Below are positions 7,314 through 14,472 of a stretch of 40,351 nt of DNA, piece after piece. A program made the translations under genes and the position numbers. Numbering within the stretch: the first letter of the stretch is position 1; every line of letters begins with the position of its first letter. Location of the stretch: IMG/VR virus record IMGVR_UViG_3300025872_000114, positions 1-40,351 of that record. One strand, 5' to 3'. The notes below the pieces were generated by a model that was given only the letters and a program-made list of their open reading frames with translations, was not told the DNA's origin and ran no database searches. Source of the stretch: a virus.

Positions 7314-8753
7314 TCAGCCCTTCTTTGGCTTCACCGTTGGCTGAGGCGTCTCCTTCTCTGGCGATGCGTCCTCTTCCGCAGGCTGCGGCTCGACAGCGTC
7401 CTGAGGCAGCGCAGGCTGCTCCGGGTTCATATCCATCGGCGGGGCAACCGCGTCGGCTTGTGCTTCGTGGTCTGCGGGCGGCAGGTTCGCCAAGTCCCGC
7501 ATAAAGTCTTCCAACTTCGGGTCGGTCACGATGACACCAGCGGCGGTCATCTTCTGGACGTAGTCCGCAATCTCGCCGAGGTCGATGTGGCTGACCTCAC
7601 CGTAGGTCAGGTACGGGGAGCGGGACACGTCCATCCCGTTCAACATCAGCAGGCGCGGGATGGCGTGGGAGTTCATCACCTCAGCGATGGACTTGGCGAT
7701 GGCGTCGACCGCCATACTCCACAAGTCCATCTTCGCAGTGCCGAGTGCGAACGAGCCGACACGCTCGTGACCCAGCAGTAGGAAGTCCGACAGCACGCTC
7801 ATCGAGATGCGCTGGTCGAGCCGGGAGATGACCTTGTCGGTGTCGAACTGGCGGGTGCCGCCCGATGACATCAACTCCAACGAGAACAGGCGGTTGCCTT
7901 TCTCGTCGTACACAGCGGGGAATACGACGCCTTCTTGCTCGTTGCGCTTGATGTTCTGCACGATGGCGGCGATGGACGCTGCGACCGATGCTTGCTCCGG
8001 GGTTGCCGTCGGTGACAGGAACTCGGCGGGAACGTAGGCAATCGGCAGACCAGCAAGGTCACGCTCGATGCCGATGGCTTCGATTTCCTCGATGCGCTTC
8101 TTGAAGAAGTATGGGCGGAAGGCGTTCCTCAGCAGGGAACGTCCCTCCGGGTTGTTCTTGAAACTGGTGGTGCGGAACAGCAGCGACTTCTCGATGGGGA
8201 TGATGCACATTTCCCCAGACGCCGGGGCGAACTGGTGCATCGCTTGGATGCCGCCGTCTTCGTCAATCTCCCAGCGCAGCAGCGTCTCTTGGGAGCGAAT
8301 CGGCATCTTGCGCCAGCCGACCTTGCCGTCGTTGAACTTCGACCGCTTCTTCGGGTCATTCGTGTCAGGACCGCCACGGCGCTTGTACACGACTTCGTGG
8401 TACGACCAGCCGAACACGAGCATCGACAGGATTTCGCGCAGGGTGTTGTCCCACGTCTCGCTCATATCGTGCAGACAGGAGTCGACGAACGCTGCGACCT
8501 CGATGTCGCTTTCGTCGGTCTCGCCGTCAGCGGAGTCGTCGAGGTACGGGTCGACGCGCCATTCCAGCCGGACGATGACCTTCTCGATGGCGTACAGGAT
8601 TGCGCCGATGACGGGGTCGTTGTCCGCCATCTCCCGGTACTGTTTCGTGCCGAGGCGACCCCGCAGTTGAGTGAGGAACTCTTCGTAGGTGTAGCCCCCG
8701 GCGTGGCGAAGACCAGTGCGACCGATTTCGGTCAGGTCAAGTTTGGGTGCCAT
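7314..8753 (-). CDS. Phage portal protein (Mu gp29 / DUF935-like)
   Basis: The 479-aa product matches the DUF935-type portal in length and landmarks: DNDPVIGAILYAIEKVIVRLEW near the N-terminus, MLVFGWSYHEVVYKRR, LLFRTTSFKNNPEGRSLLR, GIERDLAGLPIAYVP, and LDQRISMSVLSDFLLLGHE in the C-terminal half. The last 60 residues are a proline/glutamate-rich tail. The portal forms the dodecameric DNA gate at one capsid vertex and docks terminase. ATG 8753 sits behind a GAGGAAATGG context. It starts the head operon directly after an inverted-repeat promoter region. The terminase genes are about 12 kb away, separated by accessory genes. Confidence 0.93.
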   Translation of the reverse strand: MAPKLDLTEIGRTGLRHAGGYTYEEFLTQLRGRLGTKQYREMADNDPVIGAILYAIEKVIVRLEWRVDPYLDDSADGETDESDIEVAAFVDSCLHDMSETWDNTLREILSMLVFGWSYHEVVYKRRGGPDTNDPKKRSKFNDGKVGWRKMPIRSQETLLRWEIDEDGGIQAMHQFAPASGEMCIIPIEKSLLFRTTSFKNNPEGRSLLRNAFRPYFFKKRIEEIEAIGIERDLAGLPIAYVPAEFLSPTATPEQASVAASIAAIVQNIKRNEQEGVVFPAVYDEKGNRLFSLELMSSGGTRQFDTDKVISRLDQRISMSVLSDFLLLGHERVGSFALGTAKMDLWSMAVDAIAKSIAEVMNSHAIPRLLMLNGMDVSRSPYLTYGEVSHIDLGEIADYVQKMTAAGVIVTDPKLEDFMRDLANLPPADHEAQADAVAPPMDMNPEQPALPQDAVEPQPAEEDASPEKETPQPTVKPKKG

Positions 8754-8777
8754 ACCATTTCCTCACGGGTACAAGTC

Positions 8778-8797
8778 TTCACGGAGCATACCGTGAA
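8778..8797 (-). promoter_or_regulatory. Inverted repeat containing a -10-like hexamer upstream of the portal operon
   Basis: A perfect 7-bp inverted repeat TTCACGG / CCGTGAA flanks the 6-base loop TATGCT (minus strand), which is itself a -10-like hexamer. This looks like an operator laid over a promoter for the head operon. A transcribed hairpin is an alternative. Confidence 0.45.
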
Positions 8798-8803
8798 CTT
8801 AGG

Positions 8804-8956
8804 TTAGAAAGTCTCCAGACGCGCAACAGGGGTTTCGTTTCCCCAGACACCGCCCTCGTGTGAGCGGAACGCGAGCGTTACCCGGTTGTCCGCGTAGAGC
8901 GTCACCTTGGCTTGCAGCCCGTTGGTGAGGTTGAAGATGTAGCAGCGCCCGCTCAC
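8804..8956 (-). CDS. Small hypothetical protein, 50 aa
   Basis: The GTG at 8956 overlaps the stop of the sigma-like gene (GTGA), so translation is coupled. The product is a small beta-rich protein (CYIFNLTNGLQAKVTLYADNRV). I do not recognise it. It is the last gene of the accessory operon before the head module. Confidence 0.6.
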   Translation of the reverse strand: MSGRCYIFNLTNGLQAKVTLYADNRVTLAFRSHEGGVWGNETPVARLETF

Positions 8957-9243
8957 AGTTGGCTCACCGCCACGCACTCCCCGCTGTGTTCGTATCCGCT
9001 GAACATACACAGCAGGTAGCGGTGGTACTCGCCACGAGTGAAGTGCTTCAGGGCAGCCAGCGCGGTAACTTCGATGGCGTGGACACGCTCACGGGGCAGG
9101 TCGAGGATGACCGACACTTCAGCGTGAGTGCGCCGCCTGTACTTGCGGTCAAGCCCGAGCCGGAGCCGAAGCACGGTCGCCTTCTCAGGGGACAGCGTTT
9201 CGAGGGCTGCGTTGACTGATTCGTGACAGAGCCTCTCGTGCAT
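8953..9243 (-). CDS. Sigma-70 region 4-like protein, 96 aa
   Basis: Starting at ATG 9243 (GGGAG 7 bases upstream), residues 10-70 read like sigma region 4: LETLSPEKATVLRLRLGLD, RRTHAEVSVILDLPRERVHA, IEVTALAALKHF. Region 4 normally contacts the -35 element. No region 2 is present, so this is not a complete sigma factor; it may be a decoy, an anti-sigma or co-activator, or a DNA-binding regulator. It lies just upstream of the head operon and could control it. The window's repeated promoters have no good -35 box, which makes such a factor worth noting. Confidence 0.75.
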   Translation of the reverse strand: MHERLCHESVNAALETLSPEKATVLRLRLGLDRKYRRRTHAEVSVILDLPRERVHAIEVTALAALKHFTRGEYHRYLLCMFSGYEHSGECVAVSQL

Positions 9244-9253
9244 AGCGTTCTCC

Positions 9254-9556
9254 CTAGAGACTGGTGAACTCCCAAGCACGGCAGACCTCCAGCAAGTCCC
9301 GCGCCGAGACCGTGAAGACCCCCTCGCTGTTCTGGACAGCCTTTCGCGGAAGCGGGTAGATGCCCTGCGGCAGTTCGATAAGGGCATCGTAGTCCTCTTC
9401 GTTGACCTTGTTGATGGCTTCAATCAGCGGCGTGGCGTAGGCGGCGGGCAGCGGCGGGAAGAAGTTCCCGGTCAGGTGCAGGACGAGTCCCTGCTCCAGT
9501 CCCGCGATGCCTTCGCCGATGGCGTCGACGATGCCGAGTGTGGTCATTGTTCCCAT
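9254..9556 (-). CDS. Hypothetical protein, 100 aa
   Basis: ATG 9556 has a GAGAGGAACCCCT ribosome site. The product shows LGIVDAIGEGIAGLEQGLVLH, a loop with FFPPLPAAYATPLIEAIN, and a helical C-terminus. It contains no cysteine cluster or membrane segment. I do not recognise a family. It lies between the DUF2958 gene and the sigma-like gene in the same operon. Confidence 0.7.
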   Translation of the reverse strand: MGTMTTLGIVDAIGEGIAGLEQGLVLHLTGNFFPPLPAAYATPLIEAINKVNEEDYDALIELPQGIYPLPRKAVQNSEGVFTVSARDLLEVCRAWEFTSL

Positions 9557-9570
9557 AGGGGTTCCTCTCG

Positions 9571-9876
9571 TTACTTGACTTGGCTTAGGGGGGTGGCGTC
9601 CCAGTACAGGTCGCGCTCGACGGCGGGCACTGAGCCGAAGACCTTGGCGGCTTCCAGTTCGCTGAGGCTGAAGTAGCCCAGTTCGGTCTCGAAGCCTTTG
9701 ACCAGTCCGAAGAAGGTGTCCTCACCGTCGAACTCGGTGGCGTACCAGTACCAGCCCGAGTAGGGGCTGAAGAACTTGACTTGCGCGACGGCGGCGTCGC
9801 CCTTGCCGTCGGTTGAGCCGAGCGGCGGCAGTTTGGCGGCAAGCGCCTTAGTGAGCAGTTTGTGTCCTCTTGCCAT
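9571..9876 (-). CDS. DUF2958 family protein, 101 aa
   Basis: ATG 9876 is preceded by AAAGGAACCCAG. The body matches the DUF2958 pattern: KLPPLGSTDGKGDAAVAQVK, FFSPYSGWYWYATEFDGEDT, FFGLVKGFETELGYFSLSEL, and ERDLYWDATPLSQ at the end. The length is normal for the family. The family is common in phages, plasmids and other mobile elements and its biochemical role is unknown. It belongs to the accessory operon that starts at the repeat promoter near 10.34 kb. Confidence 0.88.
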   Translation of the reverse strand: MARGHKLLTKALAAKLPPLGSTDGKGDAAVAQVKFFSPYSGWYWYATEFDGEDTFFGLVKGFETELGYFSLSELEAAKVFGSVPAVERDLYWDATPLSQVK

Positions 9877-9887
9877 CTGGGTTCCTT

Positions 9888-10331
9888 TCATTGAGCCAGC
9901 AGCGCGAGTTTCGCGTCTGCGGTTGTCTCGGGGGCGGTGGCGGTGCCGTTCACTGCGTCGACCTTGTCCAGCGCCTCGCGTACTGCGGGGGCGGTGTTGA
10001 CCAGTCGGGTGAGGTCTGCCAGAGCCTCGGCTGCGAACTCGTCTAGCGCCTTCTGGCTGTACCGGGCGACCGACTTGGTGGCGGTGCGCCAGCCGGGGTT
10101 GTCGCTGCTCCACCGCAGTGCGCTGTAGCCGTAGCGTGAGGTGACCAGTTGCACCGGGCTGAGGTTGGCGACGAGCGTCTTGCGCTCTTTGGAGTGGCGG
10201 ACGCTCAGTTCGACGGCGTCTTGTGTGGTGTCACCGAACTCGTCGGTGGTTGTGGTGGTTGCTGTCCAGCGGAATGTGACAGCGCGGTCGCGCACGAATC
10301 TGGCGTCCGGGGTTCGGACTGTTGCGGTCAT
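9888..10331 (-). CDS. Hypothetical protein, 147 aa
   Basis: ATG 10331 follows the cassette ribosome site AAGGGAGACCC and is the first gene behind a repeat promoter. The N-terminal half is beta-rich (VTFRWTATTTTTDEFGD, AVELSVRHSKERKTLVANLS) and includes SRYGYSALRWSS; the C-terminal half is helical (KALDEFAAEALADLTRLVN). An upstream in-frame extension would translate the promoter, so I reject it. I do not recognise the family. Confidence 0.75.
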   Translation of the reverse strand: MTATVRTPDARFVRDRAVTFRWTATTTTTDEFGDTTQDAVELSVRHSKERKTLVANLSPVQLVTSRYGYSALRWSSDNPGWRTATKSVARYSQKALDEFAAEALADLTRLVNTAPAVREALDKVDAVNGTATAPETTADAKLALLAQ

Positions 10332-10396
10332 ATTGGGGTCTCCCTTCCCTTGCAGTATTAGTATACCATACCCCTGTTTAGTTACTGACACCGGGG
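10332..10396 (-). promoter_or_regulatory. Repeat promoter cassette, copy 1
   Basis: On the minus strand ACCCCGGTGTCAGTAACTAA is followed by ACAGGGGTATGG, then TATACT (10360-10365) and AAGGGAAGGGAGACCCC before ATG. The TGG before TATACT gives an extended -10, and there is no convincing -35. The layout matches the other cassettes in the window. Confidence 0.75.
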
Positions 10397-10525
10397 TCAG
10401 GCTAACTGCACCCGCACGCCGAACGCCTGCAAGGTTGCCAACAGGCTTTCAGCGGCTGTCGAGCCGAAGCGCCACTGGACAACCCAGAACAGAGCCGTCC
10501 AAGCCCAGCGTCTTTGTCGTGTCAC
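10397..10525 (-). CDS. Small basic/aromatic protein, 42 aa
   Basis: GTG at 10525 has a strong GGAGAGGAGG ribosome site 6-7 bases upstream and sits behind repeat promoter copy 2. The product begins MTRQRRWAWTALFWVVQW and has a possible short amphipathic or membrane helix; the C-terminal part is LATLQAFGVRVQLA. The TGA lies at the start of promoter copy 1, as with other genes preceding cassettes. It is too short to assign a family. A small membrane peptide is possible. Confidence 0.6.
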   Translation of the reverse strand: MTRQRRWAWTALFWVVQWRFGSTAAESLLATLQAFGVRVQLA

Positions 10526-10590
10526 TGGTGTCCTCCTCTCCTTCAGGACACCAGTTTAGCATACGGGGGTTTAGTTCTCGACACCGGGGT
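10526..10590 (-). promoter_or_regulatory. Repeat promoter cassette, copy 2 (variant)
   Basis: The order is CCCCGGTGTCGAGAACTAAA, then CCCCCGTATGC, then TAAACT (10553-10558) as an extended -10. The ribosome site is GGAGAGGAGG rather than the usual AAGGGAG. The TAA within the cassette is the stop of the upstream 79-aa gene, whose last residues DPGVEN are encoded by the repeat. Confidence 0.7.
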
Positions 10591-10810
10591 CAGCGAAACC
10601 CGCGTTCTCCTCCAGCCACCGCAACACGTCATCCTCGGTCAGTTGACGCCGCCGCGCCCGGGACTCCCCCACCTCACCCACAGCCAGCAGCAGCCCGACC
10701 AGTGCGAACTCCACGATGAACAGCCAGCCCAGAATCGGAACCAGCCGCTCGTGGAACGCAACCGCCAGACCGAGCAGCGCCGACCACACCGTGAACCCCC
10801 AGAACCGCAT
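10571..10810 (-). CDS. Small membrane protein, 79 aa
   Basis: ATG 10810 overlaps the SSB stop (TGATG). Two hydrophobic segments are visible: FWGFTVWSALLGLAVAF (3-19) and LVPILGWLFIVEFALVGLLL (23-42). They are followed by a basic then acidic cytoplasmic-type tail (SRARRRQLTEDDVLRWLEE). The C-terminal DPGVEN is encoded by repeat promoter copy 2. The function is unknown. A holin-like role is possible, but the lysis genes are elsewhere. Confidence 0.75.
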   Translation of the reverse strand: MRFWGFTVWSALLGLAVAFHERLVPILGWLFIVEFALVGLLLAVGEVGESRARRRQLTEDDVLRWLEENAGFADPGVEN

Positions 10811-11232
10811 CAGAACGGGAAGTCCTCATCGACCGCCGTGGTGCGGGAGTTCGCCGTCGACGCCACATCCACCCGGGCTGTCCGGGTCACCTTCGCCACA
10901 CCACGCTTCAAGTCCACGGCGACGTGCTGCGCCGTCACTTCCATACGACCGCCCTTGGTGCCATCGTCCTTCTCCCACGAGCGCCACACCGCGCTGCCAA
11001 CCACGACCACACCGTCACCCTTGGACAGTGACTCCGCGACGTTCTCAGCGAGCCGCTCCCACGCGGTCACTCGCCAGCCTGTCGTGTCGAACGACTCCCA
11101 CTGCCCGGTCTCTTCGTTCTTACGGGAACGGGACGCAAGGACTGTGAACGTGGCTACCGCTTTGCCGGACGCCGTGAACTTCAGTTCCGGGTCAGCCGCG
11201 AGGTTCCCGATGACGGTTAGGTTGGTTGACAT
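10810..11232 (-). CDS. ssb: Single-stranded DNA-binding protein
   Basis: This 140-aa OB-fold SSB begins MSTNLTVIGNLAADPELKFT and has TFTVLASRSRKNEETGQWES, TGWRVTAWERLAENVAESLS and GDGVVVVGSAVWRSWEKDDG in the expected order. It ends in the acidic tip DEDFPF, which in SSBs recruits replication and repair partners. It coats single-stranded DNA during phage replication and recombination, working with the ERF annealase encoded at 27.7 kb. It lies between the WhiB gene and a small membrane-protein gene. Confidence 0.95.
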   Translation of the reverse strand: MSTNLTVIGNLAADPELKFTASGKAVATFTVLASRSRKNEETGQWESFDTTGWRVTAWERLAENVAESLSKGDGVVVVGSAVWRSWEKDDGTKGGRMEVTAQHVAVDLKRGVAKVTRTARVDVASTANSRTTAVDEDFPF

Positions 11233-11238
11233 TGGTTC

Positions 11239-11511
11239 CTACTTTCCACCGATTATCACGTCGATTGGTTTGATTCCTAGTTTCTTCTGTATCTCGATGC
11301 GTTGTTTCTCAGTTGTTGCGCCCCAGATGCCACAGAGGGCGTACTGGATTGCGTACTCGAAGCATTGCACGCGCCAGTTGCATCCCCAACACAACTTCAC
11401 CGCAATCTTGCCTGACTTCGTGTCGCCCTTCGTTGGGAAGAACAACTCCGGGTCAGTTTGAGCGCAAGGTTGAGAGCCGTCGAACTTAGGGTAGTCACGG
11501 GGCACGGACAC
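11239..11511 (-). CDS. WhiB-family iron-sulfur transcriptional regulator
   Basis: Four cysteines fit the WhiB [4Fe-4S] pattern: C16, C41, C44 and C50 (C-x24-C-x2-C-x5-C), followed by LCGIWGATTEKQR, the family's G-[IV]-W-G turn and basic tail. WhiB proteins bind region 4 of the host primary sigma factor and redirect transcription; phage copies are known in actinophages. GTG 11511 is my choice because it clears the upstream gene; its ribosome site is weak, and GTG 11505 or an overlapping start is possible. This is the strongest indicator of an actinobacterial host. Confidence 0.88.
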   Translation of the reverse strand: MSVPRDYPKFDGSQPCAQTDPELFFPTKGDTKSGKIAVKLCWGCNWRVQCFEYAIQYALCGIWGATTEKQRIEIQKKLGIKPIDVIIGGK

Positions 11512-11548
11512 GAAGCCTAGTGACCGCGTCCGACAACACGCAAGCAGT

Positions 11549-11812
11549 TCAGCCTTCGTCTTCTTCGTCTTCCGAAGAAGGTTGCGCCAGTTCGCTTTCC
11601 AAGTCGAACGACGCTTTCGCCAGCAAGCCAACTTGACGCCACGGCGGACTCTGCATATCGGTCAACGTCACGACCGAATACTCGCCTTCGGGTTCCAGCC
11701 ATTCACTGACCAGAACCCACCCCGTGTTGATTGCGTTGTTATCGAAGAAGTGCTGCTGGATGGCAGACAGCATCGCGGAGGCGATGGACTGGTCGTCGCC
11801 TTTGGCTGTCAT
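11549..11812 (-). CDS. Hypothetical acidic protein, 87 aa
   Basis: ATG 11812 overlaps the stop of the zinc-ribbon gene (ATGA) and is preceded by GGGGGT. The product has a helical N-terminus (SIASAMLSAIQQHFFDNNAI), a beta segment GWVLVSEWLEPEGEYSVVTL and a very acidic tail SSEDEEDEG. I do not recognise the family. Confidence 0.7.
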   Translation of the reverse strand: MTAKGDDQSIASAMLSAIQQHFFDNNAINTGWVLVSEWLEPEGEYSVVTLTDMQSPPWRQVGLLAKASFDLESELAQPSSEDEEDEG

Positions 11813-11997
11813 ACCCCCATCGTAGAGTCGCCGTCGCAAGGTGATGGTTCGACGCTCAGAAGGTTGCAGGTGGGGCAGCCCTGCTTGACCAGTCGCGGCT
11901 TCCACACCCAACCGCCGCAACCGCCGCAACGCAGCACGCTCTTCTCGCTACGCGGTCGCTTCCGATACTTGGCGTGTGCGTCAGGCGTCGACGCCAT
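11809..11997 (-). CDS. Small zinc-ribbon protein, 62 aa
   Basis: ATG 11997 overlaps the upstream stop (TGATG). Two cysteine pairs, LRCGGCGGW and QGCPTCNLL, are spaced by about 15 residues, as in a zinc ribbon, after a basic N-terminus AKYRKRPRSEK. It is probably a nucleic-acid-binding or adaptor protein. Nothing shows the exact role. Confidence 0.7.
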   Translation of the reverse strand: MASTPDAHAKYRKRPRSEKSVLRCGGCGGWVWKPRLVKQGCPTCNLLSVEPSPCDGDSTMGV

Positions 11998-12563
11998 CAG
12001 TAGTAGCCGCGATTCAGGGCGTGGTTCAGGGCACGACACGGGGTGCCGTACCGCTGTTCGACGTAGCGCAGCCCCCACTTGATTTGGGTGCGCGGGTTGG
12101 TTCGCCAGTCGGCGCCAGCCGAGCGCATCTTGTTCCCCGGGAGTGCCTGCGGGATTCCGTAGGCACCGCTGCTGTGGTTGCGGGCGAGGTGGTTCCACCG
12201 GGACTCCCGATTCCACAAGCGGTCGAGGCATCCCCACTGACGTGCCCCCCAACCCTTCTGGATGACACGCAGACGGGCATAGGAGCGGGACGAAGCCCGA
12301 GATGCCCGGGGCTTCATCGTGGGCGTCACGGTGGCTCGTGGAGCCTCCAGTGGCAGCAACCCCATCTCGAACTCGGTTCGCCGTTGAGCGGTGATGTCGG
12401 TCGGCGGGACTTTGCCCATCCGCATCAGTTCGACCGAGGTCGCTTCACCCTCCACGTCCACCGGGAACGCGGAGTTGAAAGCCCAAGTACCAGCCAGAAG
12501 TACCGCTACAACGGCACCAGAGACCACACGCCGCCCTCGGCGCGTCAATCGGATGTCACTCAT
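11997..12563 (-). CDS. Membrane-anchored transglycosylase-like (SLT/lysozyme-fold) protein
   Basis: From ATG 12563 (188 aa) the protein has a basic N-terminus RLTRRGRRVV and one hydrophobic segment SGAVVAVLLAGTWAF, then a linker. The C-terminal domain has WGCLDRLWNRESRWNHLARN, SSGAYGIPQALPGNKM, DWRTNPRTQIKWGLRYVEQR and GTPCRAL. That is the actinobacterial lytic-transglycosylase-like pattern, with E in WNRESRW as the likely catalytic acid. It would cleave peptidoglycan outside the membrane. It lies far from the endolysin and sits among small accessory genes, so a role other than final lysis is possible. Confidence 0.8.
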   Translation of the reverse strand: MSDIRLTRRGRRVVSGAVVAVLLAGTWAFNSAFPVDVEGEATSVELMRMGKVPPTDITAQRRTEFEMGLLPLEAPRATVTPTMKPRASRASSRSYARLRVIQKGWGARQWGCLDRLWNRESRWNHLARNHSSGAYGIPQALPGNKMRSAGADWRTNPRTQIKWGLRYVEQRYGTPCRALNHALNRGYY

Positions 12564-12699
12564 CAGAACCAGCCTTCCTGTGCTTAGGACGCCGTTTGTA
12601 GGCGTTCTTGGCACGGTGGGGTTGGGCGGCATTGGAACGTCTTAGTTCCAGTCGATACCGCAGTTGCTCCGGGTCAGCGGGGCGGCGATTCAGTCTCAT
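12556..12699 (-). CDS. Small basic protein, 47 aa
   Basis: ATG 12699 overlaps the stop of the preceding membrane-protein gene (TGATG), and the stop overlaps the next gene by 8 bases. The product is highly basic (RLELRRSNAAQPHRAKNAYK) and could bind nucleic acid. No family is recognised. Confidence 0.55.
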   Translation of the reverse strand: MRLNRRPADPEQLRYRLELRRSNAAQPHRAKNAYKRRPKHRKAGSDE

Positions 12700-12809
12700 C
12701 AGAAACTCAACGCCGACAGTAGCGCCACGACAATGACGGTCAGTATCCCGCCCACTGCCATAACGACAGCGAACGCGATGCACGCTTCACGGGGTACTCG
12801 CAGTTTCAT
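12699..12809 (-). CDS. Single-pass membrane peptide, 36 aa
   Basis: ATG 12809 follows GGGAGGG by 5 bases. After a short basic start (MKLRVPREA), residues 10-35 form one hydrophobic helix, AFAVVMAVGGILTVIVVALL. The gene overlaps the end of the upstream gene by 23 bases. The function is unknown. Confidence 0.6.
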   Translation of the reverse strand: MKLRVPREACIAFAVVMAVGGILTVIVVALLSALSF

Positions 12810-13212
12810 CACTGCCCTCCCTGCGACGCAACACTTCCATTCCTGCGGGCGTGATGGCACGCACAAGGCGAGGCGTCCCGGTCGAGGATACACGCCGCTG
12901 CATCGTGTCAATCAGCAACGCGGCACGCATCAGTTCGGAGCAACGGGTTGCGTACTCCGATTGCAGACTGATACCAGCGACCTCAGCGGCTTCCTCATCG
13001 GTCAGCCCTTGCGGGTATCGAGCGTGCGCTTCGAGCAGCCTGACGCGCATCGTGCGGGCTTTCGCGGACACCATACGGGCAGCGATGCCGGAGGTGTCCG
13101 GGTCGCTGCTGCGGGCTTTGGCGTCCCGGTCGAGCGACCGCTCGGAGTCACGGATGCTCTCGAATCCGCAGTTTGGGCAGCGGTGCGTGTCGAACAAGGT
13201 GCCCTCGTTCAT
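12787..13212 (-). CDS. Zinc-finger / winged-helix-like DNA-binding protein, 141 aa
   Basis: The N-terminus has CPNCGF after a histidine (THRCPNCGFES), a half zinc ribbon. The middle reads as a helix-turn-helix: GLTDEEAAEVAGISLQSEYA, TRCSELMRAALLID, then a beta wing RRVSSTGTPRLVRAITPAGM. Such proteins recur in actinophages near replication genes. ATG 13212 overlaps the previous stop (ATGA). A transcriptional or resolvase-accessory role is possible, but only DNA binding is inferred. Confidence 0.7.
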   Translation of the reverse strand: MNEGTLFDTHRCPNCGFESIRDSERSLDRDAKARSSDPDTSGIAARMVSAKARTMRVRLLEAHARYPQGLTDEEAAEVAGISLQSEYATRCSELMRAALLIDTMQRRVSSTGTPRLVRAITPAGMEVLRRREGSDETASTP

Positions 13213-13391
13213 CGCACCTCCCTCACAATGTGAATGGCGGTTTGCAGCCCACCGATGAAGTAGCGGTCGCTGCCTTTGAGGTGCTGCGACGCTTCAATCT
13301 CGCGTTCGATGGCGTGGATGATGCGGGCGCGGACTTTGTCCTCGACCTCTTGCGGCGTAGGAATCGGCGCGGTCTTGAACACCGGGTTCAC
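13209..13391 (-). CDS. Hypothetical helical protein, 60 aa
   Basis: GTG 13391 overlaps the upstream stop (GTGA). The helical sequence (TPQEVEDKVRARIIHAIERE) ends FIGGLQTAIHIVREVR. It resembles, in size and ending, the neighbouring 71-aa protein (IGQAHTAARIAAFITG), so the two may be diverged relatives. The function is unknown. Confidence 0.65.
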   Translation of the reverse strand: MNPVFKTAPIPTPQEVEDKVRARIIHAIEREIEASQHLKGSDRYFIGGLQTAIHIVREVR

Positions 13392-13603
13392 CAGCGGTCT
13401 GGCTTTCCAGTGATGAACGCAGCGATGCGGGCTGCGGTGTGCGCCTGCCCAATGGCGTAGCGGTCGGACTCGATGATTCGCTTGCACTCCGGGTCGGTGC
13501 CCTTGCAGTCGCAGGTGAACGCGAACGGGGTGTATCGCTTGATGATTTCATCGGCGAGTGCCGCACGCACGTCGGCGGGGATGGTGGTCAATGGGTTCGT
13601 CAT
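13388..13603 (-). CDS. Hypothetical protein with cysteine cluster, 71 aa
   Basis: ATG 13603 overlaps the previous stop (ATGA). Three cysteines in FTCDCKGTDPECKRI suggest a small metal site; the flanks are helical (PADVRAALADEIIKRY and YAIGQAHTAARIAAFI). It is not recognised beyond similarity of layout to the adjacent 60-aa protein. Confidence 0.65.
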   Translation of the reverse strand: MTNPLTTIPADVRAALADEIIKRYTPFAFTCDCKGTDPECKRIIESDRYAIGQAHTAARIAAFITGKPDRW

Positions 13604-13974
13604 TTCGTGGTTCCGTTCAGTCGGACTTGCGAGTACCGCAAGCCATTTCGATTGGCGTAGTTGCGCTTGGCTTCGGCGACCAGTTTCGACCGCTCCCGCT
13701 TTGCTACCCGGGTTGATAATAGGCGTTGGATGTAGAGCAGCGCAAGAGCCGCTCCGTAGATTCCGTACTCACGGAACTCGCCAGTGTCGATGGCGTCATC
13801 CCAGTCGACATCGTCGAGTTCGGAGTCGGCTTCGTGGAGGAAGTACAACTTGTCCATCACGACTTCCAGCGTTTCCTCCAGCGCCCGCCGTCCCTCCTCG
13901 GTGCGGAGTTCCTTGTCTAGCGCCAGCGGCTTGCCCTTGGCGACAAGCCGCTCGATGAAGTTCTCCGTCAGCAT
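13600..13974 (-). CDS. Hypothetical helical protein, 124 aa
   Basis: ATG 13974 overlaps the upstream stop (TGATG). The sequence is mostly helical: KELRTEEGRRALEETLEVVM, an acidic stretch ADSELDDVDWDDA, then YGIYGAALALLYIQRLLS and a basic C-terminus. No catalytic motif is recognised. Confidence 0.7.
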   Translation of the reverse strand: MLTENFIERLVAKGKPLALDKELRTEEGRRALEETLEVVMDKLYFLHEADSELDDVDWDDAIDTGEFREYGIYGAALALLYIQRLLSTRVAKRERSKLVAEAKRNYANRNGLRYSQVRLNGTTK

Positions 13975-14393
13975 CAGTCGAGGCGACCTTCACCGAAGGC
14001 TTGCACCCCGGCTGCCCGCAAGACCTCAGCGGCAGCACAGGCTGCGGCGTAGTTCCGCTCGTAGGACTGGCTGCTGGGGACACCCAGACTGTGAGCGCCG
14101 ACCTGCCAGCCGCCGTAGTAGCCGTTGTAGCCGATGCCCTTGGACTTCAGGTAGGTGACCAGTGCGCCGCGTGCGGGGCGGATGGTCAACCAGCCGAAGC
14201 CGCAGACGCCGTCGGGGACGAAGTAGGTCTGCTTGGTGTAGTCGATGTCGCTACCCAGCGGTGTGGTGGGGGTGCCGACGACCATCGGTGTCGGGCGGGC
14301 GTTGTCGAACGCTTTGCGGGCTGCGGCGCTCGCTGCTGCCCAGAGTTGCTGGGCTTGCGTGGCGGTCATCTTGACCGAGGTGGCTGTTGCCAT
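13974..14393 (-). CDS. Hypothetical protein, 139 aa
   Basis: ATG 14393 lies behind repeat promoter copy 3 and its AAGGGAGACCCC ribosome site. The N-terminus is an alanine-rich helix (TQAQQLWAAASAAARKAFDN), the centre is beta-like (GFGWLTIRPARGALVTYLKS, GYNGYYGGWQVG) and the C-terminus is helical (RNYAAACAAAEVLRAAGVQA). The centre looks like a small substrate- or DNA-binding domain. It leads a five-gene overlapping operon. The family is not recognised. Confidence 0.75.
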   Translation of the reverse strand: MATATSVKMTATQAQQLWAAASAAARKAFDNARPTPMVVGTPTTPLGSDIDYTKQTYFVPDGVCGFGWLTIRPARGALVTYLKSKGIGYNGYYGGWQVGAHSLGVPSSQSYERNYAAACAAAEVLRAAGVQAFGEGRLD

Positions 14394-14460
14394 ATTGGGG
14401 TCTCCCTTCCCTTGTAGTACCAGTATACCATACCCCGGTTTAGTTGCTGACACCGGGGTA
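14394..14460 (-). promoter_or_regulatory. Repeat promoter cassette, copy 3
   Basis: ACCCCGGT(GTCAGCAACTAA)ACCGGGGT is a perfect 8-bp inverted repeat with a 12-base centre. It is followed by ATGG, TATACT (14422-14427) and GGGAAGGGAGACCCC. This copy shows the dyad most clearly. Confidence 0.8.
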
Positions 14461-14472
14461 TGGTTCGGCGCG

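Noticed and set aside
6681-7781. A 366-codon plus-strand open frame
   Set aside because: It is antisense to the portal and MuF genes, has low-complexity composition and no ribosome site.
9888-10391. Longer N-terminus for the 147-aa gene (and similarly for genes starting at 14393, 17926 and 18558)
   Set aside because: The extensions translate the promoter cassette or the end of the upstream gene; the internal ATGs have proper ribosome sites.
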